Assembly (NCBI GenBank): GCA_035651815.1
Contig: DASRFB010000023.1
Span: forward strand, 62,001 to 126,000
Direction: 5' to 3'
Length of the DNA stretch: 64,000 nt
Origin: VBDM01 sp035651815
GTDB taxonomy: Bacteria > Pseudomonadota > Gammaproteobacteria > Burkholderiales > SG8-39
Under the pieces are notes generated by a model. That model did no database searches, was not told the origin of the DNA, and saw only the letters and a program-made list of their open reading frames with translations. Within the stretch, counting starts at the first letter, position 1; the number at the start of each line of letters is the position of its first letter. Shown here in pieces: positions 41,343 to 50,465 of the stretch. Made by a program: the position numbers and the translations under genes.

Positions 41343-42089
41343 ATGGCAATCGAAGTTATGGCGCAAACGCGCAAGCTGCAGGGAACGGGTGCGAGCCGCC
41401 GCCTGCGCCGCGAAGGCAAGGTCCCCGGCATCGTCTACGGGGGGAGCGAGCCCGCGGTCACCATCGAGCTCGATCACAACGCGCTGTTCCATCACCTGCG
41501 CAACGAGAAGTTCCACGCGTCGATCCTGACCCTGAAGCTGGACGGCGGAACCGAGCAGGTCCTGCTGCGCGCCGTGAACATGCATCCGTTCAAGCTGCAG
41601 GTGCAGCACATCGACTTCCAGCGGGTCTCGGCGAAAGAGAAGATCCACATGAAGGTGCCGCTGCACTTCGTGAACGCCGAGGCCTCGCCCGCCGTCAAGG
41701 TCTCGGGCGGCATCATCAGCCACGTCGCGAACGAGCTCGACGTGCGCTGCCTGCCGGCCGACCTGCCCGAGTACATCGAGGTCGATCTCTCGAAGCTCGA
41801 GATCAACGACTCGATCCACGTCCGCGACCTCGCCTTGCCGAAGGGCGTCGAGCTCATGCTGCGCGGCCAGGAGAACCCCCCGGTCGCGACGGCGCAGGTG
41901 CCGAAGGCCGCGATCGAGGAGGAAGAGGCCGCCGCCGCTGCCGCCGCGACCGTCGAGGGCGCTGCCGCGCCGGAAGCGACCCCGTCCGCGGCCGACGTTC
42001 CCGCCGTCAAGCAGAAGGCGCCCGAAGCCGCCGCGCCAGCCGCCGACGAGAAGGGCAAAGGCAAGGGCGACAAGGGCGAGAAGAAGTAG
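41343..42089 (+). CDS. rplY: 50S ribosomal protein L25 (long Ctc form)
   Basis: 248 residues: L25 domain binding 5S rRNA (1-95, TRKLQGTGASRRLRREGKVPG split), the C-terminal Ctc beta domain (96-185), then a low-complexity Ala/Glu/Lys tail. This long general-stress form is common outside enteric bacteria. AGGAGAAG lies before the ATG. A strong terminator follows at 42110. Confidence 0.95.
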   Translation: MAIEVMAQTRKLQGTGASRRLRREGKVPGIVYGGSEPAVTIELDHNALFHHLRNEKFHASILTLKLDGGTEQVLLRAVNMHPFKLQVQHIDFQRVSAKEKIHMKVPLHFVNAEASPAVKVSGGIISHVANELDVRCLPADLPEYIEVDLSKLEINDSIHVRDLALPKGVELMLRGQENPPVATAQVPKAAIEEEEAAAAAAATVEGAAAPEATPSAADVPAVKQKAPEAAAPAADEKGKGKGDKGEKK

Positions 42090-42109
42090 GATCGGCCCGG
42101 CGCGCAAGG

Positions 42110-42135
42110 AAGGGCGCGGCCACCGCGCCCTTTTT
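42110..42135 (+). terminator. Rho-independent terminator after rplY
   Basis: Perfect 10-base stem AAGGGCGCGG / CCGCGCCCTT, loop CCA, then five T (42131-42135). It ends only five bases before the pth start codon, leaving no room for a pth ribosome site. Confidence 0.88.
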
Positions 42136-42140
42136 CGTCT

Positions 42141-42719
42141 ATGGCTTCCATCAGGCTGATCGCAGGTCTCGGCAACCCCGGACGCGAGCACGAGCGCGAC
42201 CGGCACAACGTCGGCTTCGCGTTCTTGTCGCGCCTCGCGTCGGGACACCGGATCGACTTGCGCGCGGAGGCCCGCTACCACGGACTCGTCGGAAGGCTCG
42301 CGGTCCGATCGGGCGATATCTGGCTGGTGAAGCCGCAGACCTACATGAACCTCTCGGGAAAGTCAGTCGGGCCGCTCGCCCGCTTCTACAAGATGCAACC
42401 CGAGGAGATCCTCGTGGTGCACGACGAGCTCGACTTTCCGCCCGGGGTCGCCAAGCTGAAGCTCGGCGGCGGCGTCGCCGGGCACAACGGGCTGAAGGAC
42501 ATCGCCGCGCAGCTCGGGTCGCAGGGGTTCTGGCGCATGCGCATCGGCATCGGGCATCCGGGGGACAAGAGCGTGGTTCCCGATTACGTGCTGAGCTCGC
42601 CGGCGCCCGCGGAGCGCGAGCAGATCGAGGCAGCGCTCGAGCGCTGCCTGTTGGTGGCGCCGCTCGTGCTCGAGGGCAACATGGAAGCGGCGATGCTGAA
42701 GCTGCACACCAAGGACTGA
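42141..42719 (+). CDS. pth: Peptidyl-tRNA hydrolase
   Basis: 192-residue enzyme that frees tRNA from stalled peptidyl-tRNA. The N-terminus IRLIAGLGNPGREHERDRHNVG, divided at the active His in RHNVG, and the conserved KPQTYMNLSGKSV and VHDELDFPPG identify it. The ATG is fixed by family alignment although a terminator stem ends right before it. ychF follows after one base. Confidence 0.97.
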   Translation: MASIRLIAGLGNPGREHERDRHNVGFAFLSRLASGHRIDLRAEARYHGLVGRLAVRSGDIWLVKPQTYMNLSGKSVGPLARFYKMQPEEILVVHDELDFPPGVAKLKLGGGVAGHNGLKDIAAQLGSQGFWRMRIGIGHPGDKSVVPDYVLSSPAPAEREQIEAALERCLLVAPLVLEGNMEAAMLKLHTKD

Positions 42720-42720
42720 G

Positions 42721-43815
42721 ATGTCGCTTCAATGCGGAATCGTCGGCTTGCCCAATGTCGGCAAGTCCACCCTGTTCAACGCGCTGACCAAGGCCGGCAT
42801 CGCGGCCGAGAACTATCCGTTCTGCACGATCGAGCCCAATGTCGGCATCGTCGAGGTGCCTGACCCGCGGCTGGCGAAGCTCGCGGACATCGCGCGGCCG
42901 CAGAAGATCGTGCCTGCCGTCGTCGAGTTCGTGGACATCGCCGGGCTCGTCGCGGGCGCGTCGAAGGGCGAGGGCCTCGGCAACCAGTTCCTCGCCAACA
43001 TCCGCGAGTGCGACGCGATCGCGCACGTGGTGCGCTGCTTCGAGGACGCGAACGTCGTGCACGTGGCGGGCAAGGTGGACCCGGTGTCGGACATCGAGAC
43101 CATCAACACCGAGCTCGCGCTCGCCGATCTCTCCGCGGTCGAGAAGCAGCTCGCGAAGAATCAGAAGCTCGCGCGCGCAGGGGGCGACAAGGAAGCCCAG
43201 CGGCTGGTCGCCGCGCTCGAAAAGGTGCAGGCCGAGCTCGATCGCGGCAAGCCGGCGCGCGGAATTGCGCTTTCCAGGGAGGAGCTGGCGGTGATCCGGC
43301 CGCTGTTCCTGCTGACGATGAAGCCGACGATGTACGTCGCGAACGTGTCCGAGCACGGCTTCTCCAGCAATCCGCTGCTCGAGAAAGTGCAGGCCTACGC
43401 CAAGGCCGAGGGCGCCCCGGTGGTCGCGATCTCGGCGGCGCTCGAGGCGCAGATCGCGGACCTCTCGGACGAGGACAAGAACGTGTTCCTCGCGGACATG
43501 GGGCTCGCCGAGCCCGGGCTGAACCGCGTGATCCGGGCGGGATACGCGCTGCTCGGGCTGCAGACGTATTTCACCGCGGGTCCCAAGGAGGTGCGCGCCT
43601 GGACGATTCCCGCCGGCGCGACGGCGCCGCAGGCGGCGGGCGTCATCCACACCGACTTCGAGCGCGGCTTCATCCGCGCCGAGATCGCGGCGTACGAAGA
43701 CTACGTCGCCTGCAAGGGCGAGCAGGGGGCGCGCGAGGCGGGGAAGCTCAGGCTAGAGGGCAAGGACTACGTCGTGCGCGACGGCGACGTGGTGCACTTC
43801 CGGTTCAACGTCTGA
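42721..43815 (+). CDS. ychF: Ribosome-binding ATPase YchF
   Basis: 364-residue Obg-family P-loop protein (Ola1 type) that prefers ATP and affects translation and oxidative-stress control. GLPNVGKSTLFNALT (8-22), the switch DIAGLVAGASKGEGLGN divided, a coiled-coil insert (about 135-175) and a C-terminal TGS-like domain (about 280-364). Directly after pth, the common order. Confidence 0.97.
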   Translation: MSLQCGIVGLPNVGKSTLFNALTKAGIAAENYPFCTIEPNVGIVEVPDPRLAKLADIARPQKIVPAVVEFVDIAGLVAGASKGEGLGNQFLANIRECDAIAHVVRCFEDANVVHVAGKVDPVSDIETINTELALADLSAVEKQLAKNQKLARAGGDKEAQRLVAALEKVQAELDRGKPARGIALSREELAVIRPLFLLTMKPTMYVANVSEHGFSSNPLLEKVQAYAKAEGAPVVAISAALEAQIADLSDEDKNVFLADMGLAEPGLNRVIRAGYALLGLQTYFTAGPKEVRAWTIPAGATAPQAAGVIHTDFERGFIRAEIAAYEDYVACKGEQGAREAGKLRLEGKDYVVRDGDVVHFRFNV

Positions 43816-43829
43816 CGTTTTGGGCGGCG

Positions 43830-44894
43830 TCAGCGCCCGCCGATCATGTAGTGCGTCCACGCCCGCCACTCCTGGGCGGAGTGCAGCACCGCGGACGGCA
43901 GGGCCATTCCCTTGAAGCTATAGCTGCTCGGATCCGCGACCCGGTGCTTGGCGACGAACCGGCGTGCGTGCTCGAGCCAGGTGCCCGAGAATTTTCCCGC
44001 CGACTGGTGGACGACCAGGATGTCGTTGGCGACCGCGACGGGAAATCCGGCGACGGCCGCCGAATAGCTGAAGTCCAGGTCGTACAGATGCCAGTCGTCG
44101 AAGGTGCGCTCGTCGAACGCGAGCTTTTCGATCACCGCGCGCCGGCACGCGAAGAACACGCCGTCGAGCGCCTGCATCGGGCTCGCGCTCGCCCCCGACA
44201 GCAGGTAAGCGGTCGTCACGATCCCGCGGCCGCCGCGCTCCGGCATGCCGATCTGACCGTGGACGTACGGCCAGCCGGCGTCGATCCAGCTGCCGCCGCA
44301 CACGCGGTCGGTCCCGGCCACGCCGACCAGCGCGAAAACCGACAGCCGGTTCACGAGCTTGGCCGCGAAGTCCGGCGCGACGATCTCGATGTCGTCGTGG
44401 GAGAACACGAGGATCTCGCCCCGCGCGCGGCGCACGCCCCGGTTATAGCCCTCGGCCAGCGATCGCGCGTCGTGGACGCCGACGATCTCGTGGTCGAGCC
44501 CGGCGAGCAAGGCCGCGTAGTTCGCGGCGACTCGCTCGAATTTCGAGGGCGTGATGCTGCAGACGACGACGCTGATCCTCGGGGCCGCGCCGCGAAGGCG
44601 CTCGCGCGGCGGATCGACGAAGTCCGTGCGCGCGCGGCAGAGCGCGTGGCCGACCCGGGCGTGCTGCAGCAGCGGGTGGCCGGGGCGGCGCTCGAGGCAC
44701 GCGTCGAGCGCGTCCAGCGCCTTCGCGTATTCGCCCCGCTCGATCAGCACCGAGCCGAGCAGGTAGTGCACCGACGCGAGCTCGGGCGCGAGGGCGAGAG
44801 CGCCGCGGGCGCTGCGCTCGGCCTCGTCCAGCCGGCCGGCGAGCAGCGCGTTACCGGCCTCGGCGTAAAGGCGCTCTGCTTGCTCGTCGCCCAC
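43830..44894 (-). CDS. Glycosyltransferase-like protein with N-terminal TPR repeats
   Basis: 354 residues starting at GTG, right after the gabD stop. Residues 1-95 form TPR-like helices (GNALLAGRLDEAERSARGAL). From about 105 a GT-A type domain follows: ISVVVCSITPSKF, the sugar-nucleotide region VFSHDDIEIVAP with an acidic pair, and a late WHLYDLDFSYSA. Similar to glycosyltransferases of uncharacterised specificity. No other polysaccharide genes are near, so substrate is unknown. The link to gabD may be positional only. Confidence 0.75.
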   Translation of the reverse strand: MGDEQAERLYAEAGNALLAGRLDEAERSARGALALAPELASVHYLLGSVLIERGEYAKALDALDACLERRPGHPLLQHARVGHALCRARTDFVDPPRERLRGAAPRISVVVCSITPSKFERVAANYAALLAGLDHEIVGVHDARSLAEGYNRGVRRARGEILVFSHDDIEIVAPDFAAKLVNRLSVFALVGVAGTDRVCGGSWIDAGWPYVHGQIGMPERGGRGIVTTAYLLSGASASPMQALDGVFFACRRAVIEKLAFDERTFDDWHLYDLDFSYSAAVAGFPVAVANDILVVHQSAGKFSGTWLEHARRFVAKHRVADPSSYSFKGMALPSAVLHSAQEWRAWTHYMIGGR

Positions 44895-46385
44895 TCAACG
44901 GTCGACGCCGCCGACGCAGAGGTACTTGACGACCAGGTAGTCGTCGATGCCGTACTTCGACCCCTCGCGGCCGATCCCGGACTCCTTCACGCCGCCGAAG
45001 GGCGCGACTTCGGTCGAGATGATCCCGGTGTTGATGCCGACGATGCCGTACTCGAGCGCCTCGGCTACGCGCCACACGCGGCCGAGGTCGCGTCCGTAGA
45101 AGTACGCGGCGAGGCCGAACTCCGTGTCGTTCGCGAGGCGGATCGCCTCCTTCTCGTCCTTGAAGCGGAAGAGAGGCGCGACCGGGCCGAAGGTCTCTTC
45201 TTTCGTGATTTTCATGCGGGTGTCGACGTTCGCGAGCACGGTCGGCTCGAAGAACCGCCCGCCGAGCGTGTGGCGCTTGCCGCCGGTGAGCACCTTGGCG
45301 CCTTTGGCGACCGCGTCGCCGATGTGCTCCTCGACCTTCGCCACCGCGGCGGCGTCGATCAGCGGCCCCTGGACGACGCCCGTCTCCATGCCGTTGCCGA
45401 CCTTCATCGCCTTGACCTTCTCGGCGAGCTTCGCCGCGAAGGCGTCGTAGACCTTGTCCTGCACGAGCAGCCGGTTCGCGCAGACGCAGGTCTGTCCGGC
45501 GTTGCGGTACTTCGAAGCGATCGCGCCCTCGACCGCCGCGTCGAGCTCGGCGTCGTCGAAGACGATGAACGGCGCGTTGCCGCCCAGCTCCATCGACGTC
45601 TTCTTCACCGTGGCCGCGCACTGCGCCATCAGCTTCTTGCCGGTCTCGGTGGAGCCGGTGAAGGTCAGCTTGCGCACGAGCGGGTTCGAGGTCATCTCGC
45701 CCCCGATCGCGGTGGCGCTGCCGGTCAGCACGCTGAGGACGCCCTTCGGGACGCCGGCGCGCTCGGCGAGCTCCGCCATCGCGAGCGCCGAGTAGGGCGT
45801 GGCCGTCGCCGGCTTCACCACCATGGTGCAGCCGGCGGCCAGCGCGGGGCCCGCCTTGCGCGTGATCATCGCGGCCGGGAAGTTCCACGGCGTGATGGCG
45901 GCGCAGACGCCGATCGGCTCCTTGAGCACGAGGATGCGCTTGTCGGCCTGGTGCTGCGGGATGACGTCGCCGTAGACGCGCTTGCCCTCCTCGGCGAACC
46001 ACTCGATGAAGGACGCGGCGTACACGATCTCGCCGCGCGACTCGGCGAGCGGCTTGCCCTGCTCGGCGGTCATGAGACGCGCGAGGTCCTCCTGGTTCGC
46101 CATCATGAGGTCGAACCACTTGCGCAGCACGGCCGCGCGCTCCTTCGCGGTCTTCGCGCGCCACGCCGGGAATGCCGCGTTCGCCGCCTCGATCGCGCGG
46201 CGCGCCTCGGCGGCACCCATGTTCGGCACGGTGCCCAGGATCTCGCCGGTCGCGGGGTTGTCGACGGCGATCGTCTTGCCGCCGTCGGCGTCGAGCCAGC
46301 GGCCGTCGATGTAGCACTGCTGGCGGAAGAGCGCGGGGTCCTTCAGATTGAGCGCGGCGACGCCGGATATCTTGGGGTCGTTCAT
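44895..46385 (-). CDS. gabD: Succinate-semialdehyde dehydrogenase (NAD(P)+)
   Basis: 496-residue aldehyde dehydrogenase. The NAD region TPWNFPAAMITRK, the general-base Glu in TSMELGGNAPFIVF and the nucleophile Cys in GQTCVCANR are intact; the CVC pair is typical of GabD. It turns succinate semialdehyde into succinate, feeding 4-aminobutyrate carbon into the TCA cycle. gabT is not adjacent, so a broader semialdehyde role is possible. Confidence 0.9.
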   Translation of the reverse strand: MNDPKISGVAALNLKDPALFRQQCYIDGRWLDADGGKTIAVDNPATGEILGTVPNMGAAEARRAIEAANAAFPAWRAKTAKERAAVLRKWFDLMMANQEDLARLMTAEQGKPLAESRGEIVYAASFIEWFAEEGKRVYGDVIPQHQADKRILVLKEPIGVCAAITPWNFPAAMITRKAGPALAAGCTMVVKPATATPYSALAMAELAERAGVPKGVLSVLTGSATAIGGEMTSNPLVRKLTFTGSTETGKKLMAQCAATVKKTSMELGGNAPFIVFDDAELDAAVEGAIASKYRNAGQTCVCANRLLVQDKVYDAFAAKLAEKVKAMKVGNGMETGVVQGPLIDAAAVAKVEEHIGDAVAKGAKVLTGGKRHTLGGRFFEPTVLANVDTRMKITKEETFGPVAPLFRFKDEKEAIRLANDTEFGLAAYFYGRDLGRVWRVAEALEYGIVGINTGIISTEVAPFGGVKESGIGREGSKYGIDDYLVVKYLCVGGVDR

Positions 46386-46468
46386 GGGGGCCTCTCGGGA
46401 AGAAGACGACGGCCTCGGCGGCCGATCCGGAAATTCTACTGCAACGCCGCGCCCGCGGCGGCACGCGC

Positions 46469-48499
46469 TCAGCGACGCTTGAGCAGCCGCAGCACGTTGC
46501 TGTAGTCGTCGGTCCACAAGGGGGCGTCGGCGTTCTCGGCGAGCTGGCGCGCCGCCCCCGCGAGCGGCGGTTGCGCGAACGCCGCGGCCGAGCGGCTGAC
46601 CAGCACCCAGTCGGCGCGGTAAGTGCCAGCGTCCTCGTCGTCGTCGCTCTCGACGAGGCGCGCTTCGAGCGAATAGTGCCGCGCCGCCTCCCGCACGACC
46701 GGAACGAGGTCGAGGTAGCGGTTGGAGACGTGCACGGCCAGGATGCCGTCGGGCCGCAGGTGCCGCAGATACACGGCGAACGCCTCGCTGGTGAGCAGGT
46801 GCACCGGAATGGAATCGCTCGAGAACGCGTCGAGCGCGAGCACGTCGAAGTTCTGCCCGGGCTCGCGCTCGAGCGAGAGCCGCGCGTCCCCGAGCACCAC
46901 GTCGACGGCCGCCTTGCTGTCGGCGAGGTAGCTGAACTCCGAGCGTGCGAGCTCCACCACGCGCGGGTTGATATCGTAGAAGCGATACACGTCGCCGCTC
47001 CGGCCGTAGCTCGCGATCGTCCCGGCGCCGAGGCCCACCACGCCGACGCGGATCGGCCCGCGCTCGCCGCGCTCGAGGATCGCGAGCCCGACCCCGGAAT
47101 CGCGGCCGTAGTAGGACGTCGGCCACGAGCGGCGCTCCGGCGACAGGAACTGCCGCCCGTGCACGATGGTTCCGTGCGTGAGGATGCGCTCTTCGAAGGG
47201 GCCTTCGCCCGAGTCGCGCGTCCTCAGCACGCCGTAGAAGTTGCGTGTCGTGATCCGCACGTTCTCGTCGCGCTCGGTGTACTCGTCGAGCAGCCACGCG
47301 CCGAGTACGGCGGCGGCGGCCGCCGCGGCCGCCGCCAGCACGAGCGGCCGTCGCGGGCGCCAGGCCGTGCGGCCGACGAGCAGCGCGACGGGCACGACGA
47401 ACGCGAGCGCCGCGATCCCGAGCGGCAGCTCGTACAAGTCGCTGAAGACGTGCGGCGCGACCAGCCCGACGAGCAGCCCGCCCACCGCGCCGCCGAGCGC
47501 GATCAGAAGGTAATACGCCGTGAGGTGCCGTGGATGGGGACGGCTGCGCGCGAGCTCGCCGTGGCAGGCCATGCACGCCGCGAGCAGCGTGGCGCTGTAC
47601 ACCGGGATGAGCACCCACACGTCGGTGTTGCGGTGCTCGGCGGTGAGGGTGTGGCACACCGCCGCGACGCCCAGGACGAGCAGCGGCAGCCACACGGTGC
47701 GTCGGTACCATCGCGGCGCGTCGAAGCTGAGCACGAAGCTGAGCAGGTAGAGCGCGAGCGGCAGCACCCACAGGAGGGGAATCGCCGCGATGTTGAGCGA
47801 CATGTGGCTCGTGAATGCGAGCAGCAGGACCGACGCGCACGCGGGAAGCGCGATCCACAGCAGCATCGTGGCCGGCCGCGGCGCCGGCGCATCCGCGGTC
47901 TCGGCGGGCTCGCGCGCATCGGCGTGCGACGCACGCCACGCGAGCGCGGCGCACAGCAGCGCGAACGCCGCGAAGCCGGCCGACCAGGCCGCGGTCTGCA
48001 CGCGCATCGGCGCGAACGGCTCGACCAGCACCGGATAGCTCACCAGCGCGAGCATGGATCCCAGGTTCGACAGCGCGAACAGGCGATAAGGCGAGGCGCC
48101 TGGCCGCTCGCGCGCGAACCACGCCTGCGCCAGCGGCCCCGTCGTCGAGAGGACCAGATAGGGAAGGCCGATCGTCGCGGCGAGCAGTCCCAGGATGCGC
48201 AGCGTCGGGTCCTCGCCCCCGTGCGGCTTCCACCCCTCGCTCGCCGAGAGCGGCATCACGGCGAGCGCCGCGGCGAGCAGCAGCCAGTGGACGATCCTCT
48301 GCCGCCGCGACGTCTGCCAGCGTGTCGCGCCGTGCGCGTAGAAGTAGCCGAGGAGCAGCAGCACCTGGAAGAACAGCATGCACACGGTCCACACGGCGGC
48401 CGATCCGCCGAACCACGGCAGGATGATCTTCGCGACCAGCGGCTGGACTTGGAAGAGCAGGAACGCCGAGAGAAAGACGGTGGTGGCGTACAGGCGCAT
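46469..48499 (-). CDS. Membrane-fused spermidine synthase-like protein
   Basis: 676 residues. The first ~400 hold about ten membrane helices; the last ~270 form a spermidine-synthase-like Rossmann domain (VGVVGLGAGTIASYG, YDINPRVVELA, LDAFSSDSIPVHLLT). The usual catalytic acidic residue of aminopropyl transfer cannot be confirmed, so a polyamine role is uncertain. Members of this fused family are widespread and poorly characterised. Divergent from the solute-binding protein gene. Confidence 0.82.
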   Translation of the reverse strand: MRLYATTVFLSAFLLFQVQPLVAKIILPWFGGSAAVWTVCMLFFQVLLLLGYFYAHGATRWQTSRRQRIVHWLLLAAALAVMPLSASEGWKPHGGEDPTLRILGLLAATIGLPYLVLSTTGPLAQAWFARERPGASPYRLFALSNLGSMLALVSYPVLVEPFAPMRVQTAAWSAGFAAFALLCAALAWRASHADAREPAETADAPAPRPATMLLWIALPACASVLLLAFTSHMSLNIAAIPLLWVLPLALYLLSFVLSFDAPRWYRRTVWLPLLVLGVAAVCHTLTAEHRNTDVWVLIPVYSATLLAACMACHGELARSRPHPRHLTAYYLLIALGGAVGGLLVGLVAPHVFSDLYELPLGIAALAFVVPVALLVGRTAWRPRRPLVLAAAAAAAAAVLGAWLLDEYTERDENVRITTRNFYGVLRTRDSGEGPFEERILTHGTIVHGRQFLSPERRSWPTSYYGRDSGVGLAILERGERGPIRVGVVGLGAGTIASYGRSGDVYRFYDINPRVVELARSEFSYLADSKAAVDVVLGDARLSLEREPGQNFDVLALDAFSSDSIPVHLLTSEAFAVYLRHLRPDGILAVHVSNRYLDLVPVVREAARHYSLEARLVESDDDEDAGTYRADWVLVSRSAAAFAQPPLAGAARQLAENADAPLWTDDYSNVLRLLKRR

Positions 48500-48568
48500 A
48501 TTTTTTTGCGATCGAGTTTATCATCTATGGTTTGCGGCGCGCTGACGCGAGCCGCGGAGGAAGAGGCC

Positions 48569-49636
48569 ATGCACAAGAAAACTACCGCAGTCTGCGCGGG
48601 GGTCCTGCTCGCGCTGCTCGCCGTCGTGCGGGCGTCGTACGCCCAGGACAAAGCGCCCGATGTCTATCTCTACCGCGGCGCCGACCGCGACGCGAAGCTG
48701 GTCGCGGCGGCGAAGCGCGAGGGCGCGATCTCGCTCTACACCTCGATGCAGCTCCCCGACTCGCAGCCGCTCACCCAGGCGTTCGAGAAGAAATACGGCA
48801 TCCGCGTGTCGCTGTGGCGCGCGAGCGGCGAGAAGATCGTCCAGCGCGCCGTCACCGAAGCGCGCGCGGGCCGCTACGACGTCGACGTGGTCGAGACCGA
48901 CGGCGCGCAGATGGAGGCCCTGTACCGCGAGAAACTGTTCGCCCCCTTCTACAGCCCCTCGACCGCCGACATCCCGCCCGAGATCATCCCGGCTCACAAG
49001 AGCTACGTGCCGAGCCGGCTGACGCTGTACGTGCTCGTCTACAACACGAAGCTGGTCGCGCCGGCCGACGTGCCGAAGACCTACGAGGAGCTGCTCGATC
49101 CGAAGTGGGCGGGCAAGATCGGCATCGAGGGCGCAGACATGCCGTGGTTCGCCGCGGTCGTGAAGGCGATGGGCGTCGACAAGGGACTCGCATACTTCAG
49201 AAAGCTCGCGGCGAACCGTCCGAGCCTGCGCAACGGCCACACGCTGCTCGCCGAGATGGTGTCCTCGGGCGAGCTCGCGCTCGCGCCCGACGCCCACGTC
49301 CAGGGCGTGGCGCGCCTGAAGGCGCGCGGGGCGCCGATCGACTGGAAGCCGCTGCAGCCGGCGTTCGGCCAGCCGAGCTCGGTCGGGGTGACGCGGCGCG
49401 CGCCGCACCCGGACGCGGCGCTGCTCTTCGCCGATTTCATCCTGTCGCGCGAGGGCCAGGAGATCATCAAGGCGCGCAAGCGCGTGCCCGCGAGCCGCGC
49501 CGTGAACAGCCCGCTCAACCAGTTCCAGTACCGGCTGATCGATCCGGTGATCGTGCTCGACGAATGGGACGCCTGGGAGAAGCGCTTCTCGGAGCTCTTC
49601 CTGCAGGGGCAGCGGATCCGCAAGGAGTCCGAGTAG
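48569..49636 (+). CDS. Extracellular solute-binding protein, iron/polyamine-like
   Basis: 355 residues with a signal peptide (about 1-25, ASYA|QD). The two-lobed fold is suggested by ISLYTSMQLPDSQPLTQAFEKKYG near the start and DAALLFADFILSREGQEII near the end, as in Fe(III)-type ABC binding proteins; the typical paired-Tyr iron site is not obvious. GCGGAGGA lies before the ATG. No permease or ATPase gene is near, so it is an orphan receptor. Confidence 0.85.
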   Translation: MHKKTTAVCAGVLLALLAVVRASYAQDKAPDVYLYRGADRDAKLVAAAKREGAISLYTSMQLPDSQPLTQAFEKKYGIRVSLWRASGEKIVQRAVTEARAGRYDVDVVETDGAQMEALYREKLFAPFYSPSTADIPPEIIPAHKSYVPSRLTLYVLVYNTKLVAPADVPKTYEELLDPKWAGKIGIEGADMPWFAAVVKAMGVDKGLAYFRKLAANRPSLRNGHTLLAEMVSSGELALAPDAHVQGVARLKARGAPIDWKPLQPAFGQPSSVGVTRRAPHPDAALLFADFILSREGQEIIKARKRVPASRAVNSPLNQFQYRLIDPVIVLDEWDAWEKRFSELFLQGQRIRKESE

Positions 49637-49654
49637 GCCGCGCGCCGGCTCGCC

Positions 49655-50434
49655 CTAGAACGTCCCGGGGTACGCGCCCCCGTCGATGAGGAAGTTCTGC
49701 CCGGTGACGTAGCCCGCCTGCGCGCTGCAGAGGTAGGCGCAGGCCTCGCCGAACTCGGCCGGGTCGCCCATGCGCCCGGCCGGGATCTGGCTCACCTTGA
49801 GCCGCCGCATCTCCTCGAGGCTGATGCCGCGGTCCTTGGCGCCCTGGCCGAGCGTCGCCTGCTGGCGGTCGGTGTCGAAGAAACCGGGGAGCAGGTTGTT
49901 GAGGGTGACGTTGTGCTTCACCGTCGCGCGCGCGAGGCCGGCGACGAAGCCCGTGAGGCCCGAGCGCGCGCCGTTCGAGAGCGCGAGGATGTCGATCGGC
50001 GCCTTCACCGCGCTCGAGGTGATGTTGACGATGCGGCCGAACTTGCGCGCGATCATGCCGTCGATCGTCGCCTGGATCAGCTGGATCGGCGTCAGCATGT
50101 TGGCGTCGAGCGCGCGGATCCAGTCGTCGCGTCCGAACTTGCGGAAGTCGCCCGGGGGCGGGCCGCCGGCGTTGGTCACCAGGATGTCGGGCTGCGGGCA
50201 GGCCGCCAGCGCCGCGGCGCGGCCTTCCGCGGTGGTGATGTCGACGGCGACCGCGGTGATGCTCGCGCCCGTGGCCGCGCGGATCTCGCCGGCGGCCTTC
50301 TCGAGGGCATCGCGACCGCGCGCGACGATCGTCAGCACGCAGCCTTCGCGCGCGAGCGACATGGCGCAGCCGCGCCCCAGCCCCTTGCTCGCCCCGCACA
50401 CCAGCGCCTTCCTGCCCCGGATTCCGAGATCCAT
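49655..50434 (-). CDS. Short-chain dehydrogenase with altered active site
   Basis: 259 residues. Nucleotide motif GASKGLGRG (14-22) and NAGGPPPGDF (88-97) are normal. At the catalytic position the usual YxxxK reads S153-N-G-A-R157, so both the Tyr and the Lys are replaced. The sequence SNGARSGLTGFVAGLAR recurs in a betaproteobacterial SDR group. A changed reaction or a non-catalytic role is possible. Substrate unknown. Confidence 0.85.
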   Translation of the reverse strand: MDLGIRGRKALVCGASKGLGRGCAMSLAREGCVLTIVARGRDALEKAAGEIRAATGASITAVAVDITTAEGRAAALAACPQPDILVTNAGGPPPGDFRKFGRDDWIRALDANMLTPIQLIQATIDGMIARKFGRIVNITSSAVKAPIDILALSNGARSGLTGFVAGLARATVKHNVTLNNLLPGFFDTDRQQATLGQGAKDRGISLEEMRRLKVSQIPAGRMGDPAEFGEACAYLCSAQAGYVTGQNFLIDGGAYPGTF

Positions 50435-50465
50435 CGTCCGTTCCTCGATTGATTGGTGAATGCGG

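Noticed and set aside
43008..46505. A very long plus-strand open frame of over 1000 codons opposite GT2 and gabD
   Set aside because: It is Arg/Ala/Gly-rich low-complexity translation, typical of a high-GC shadow frame; the minus strand holds clear gabD and glycosyltransferase motifs.
46571..48568. Plus-strand open frame upstream of the solute-binding protein
   Set aside because: It is antisense to the spermidine synthase-like gene and lacks any motif; the real start is ATG 48569 with a signal peptide.
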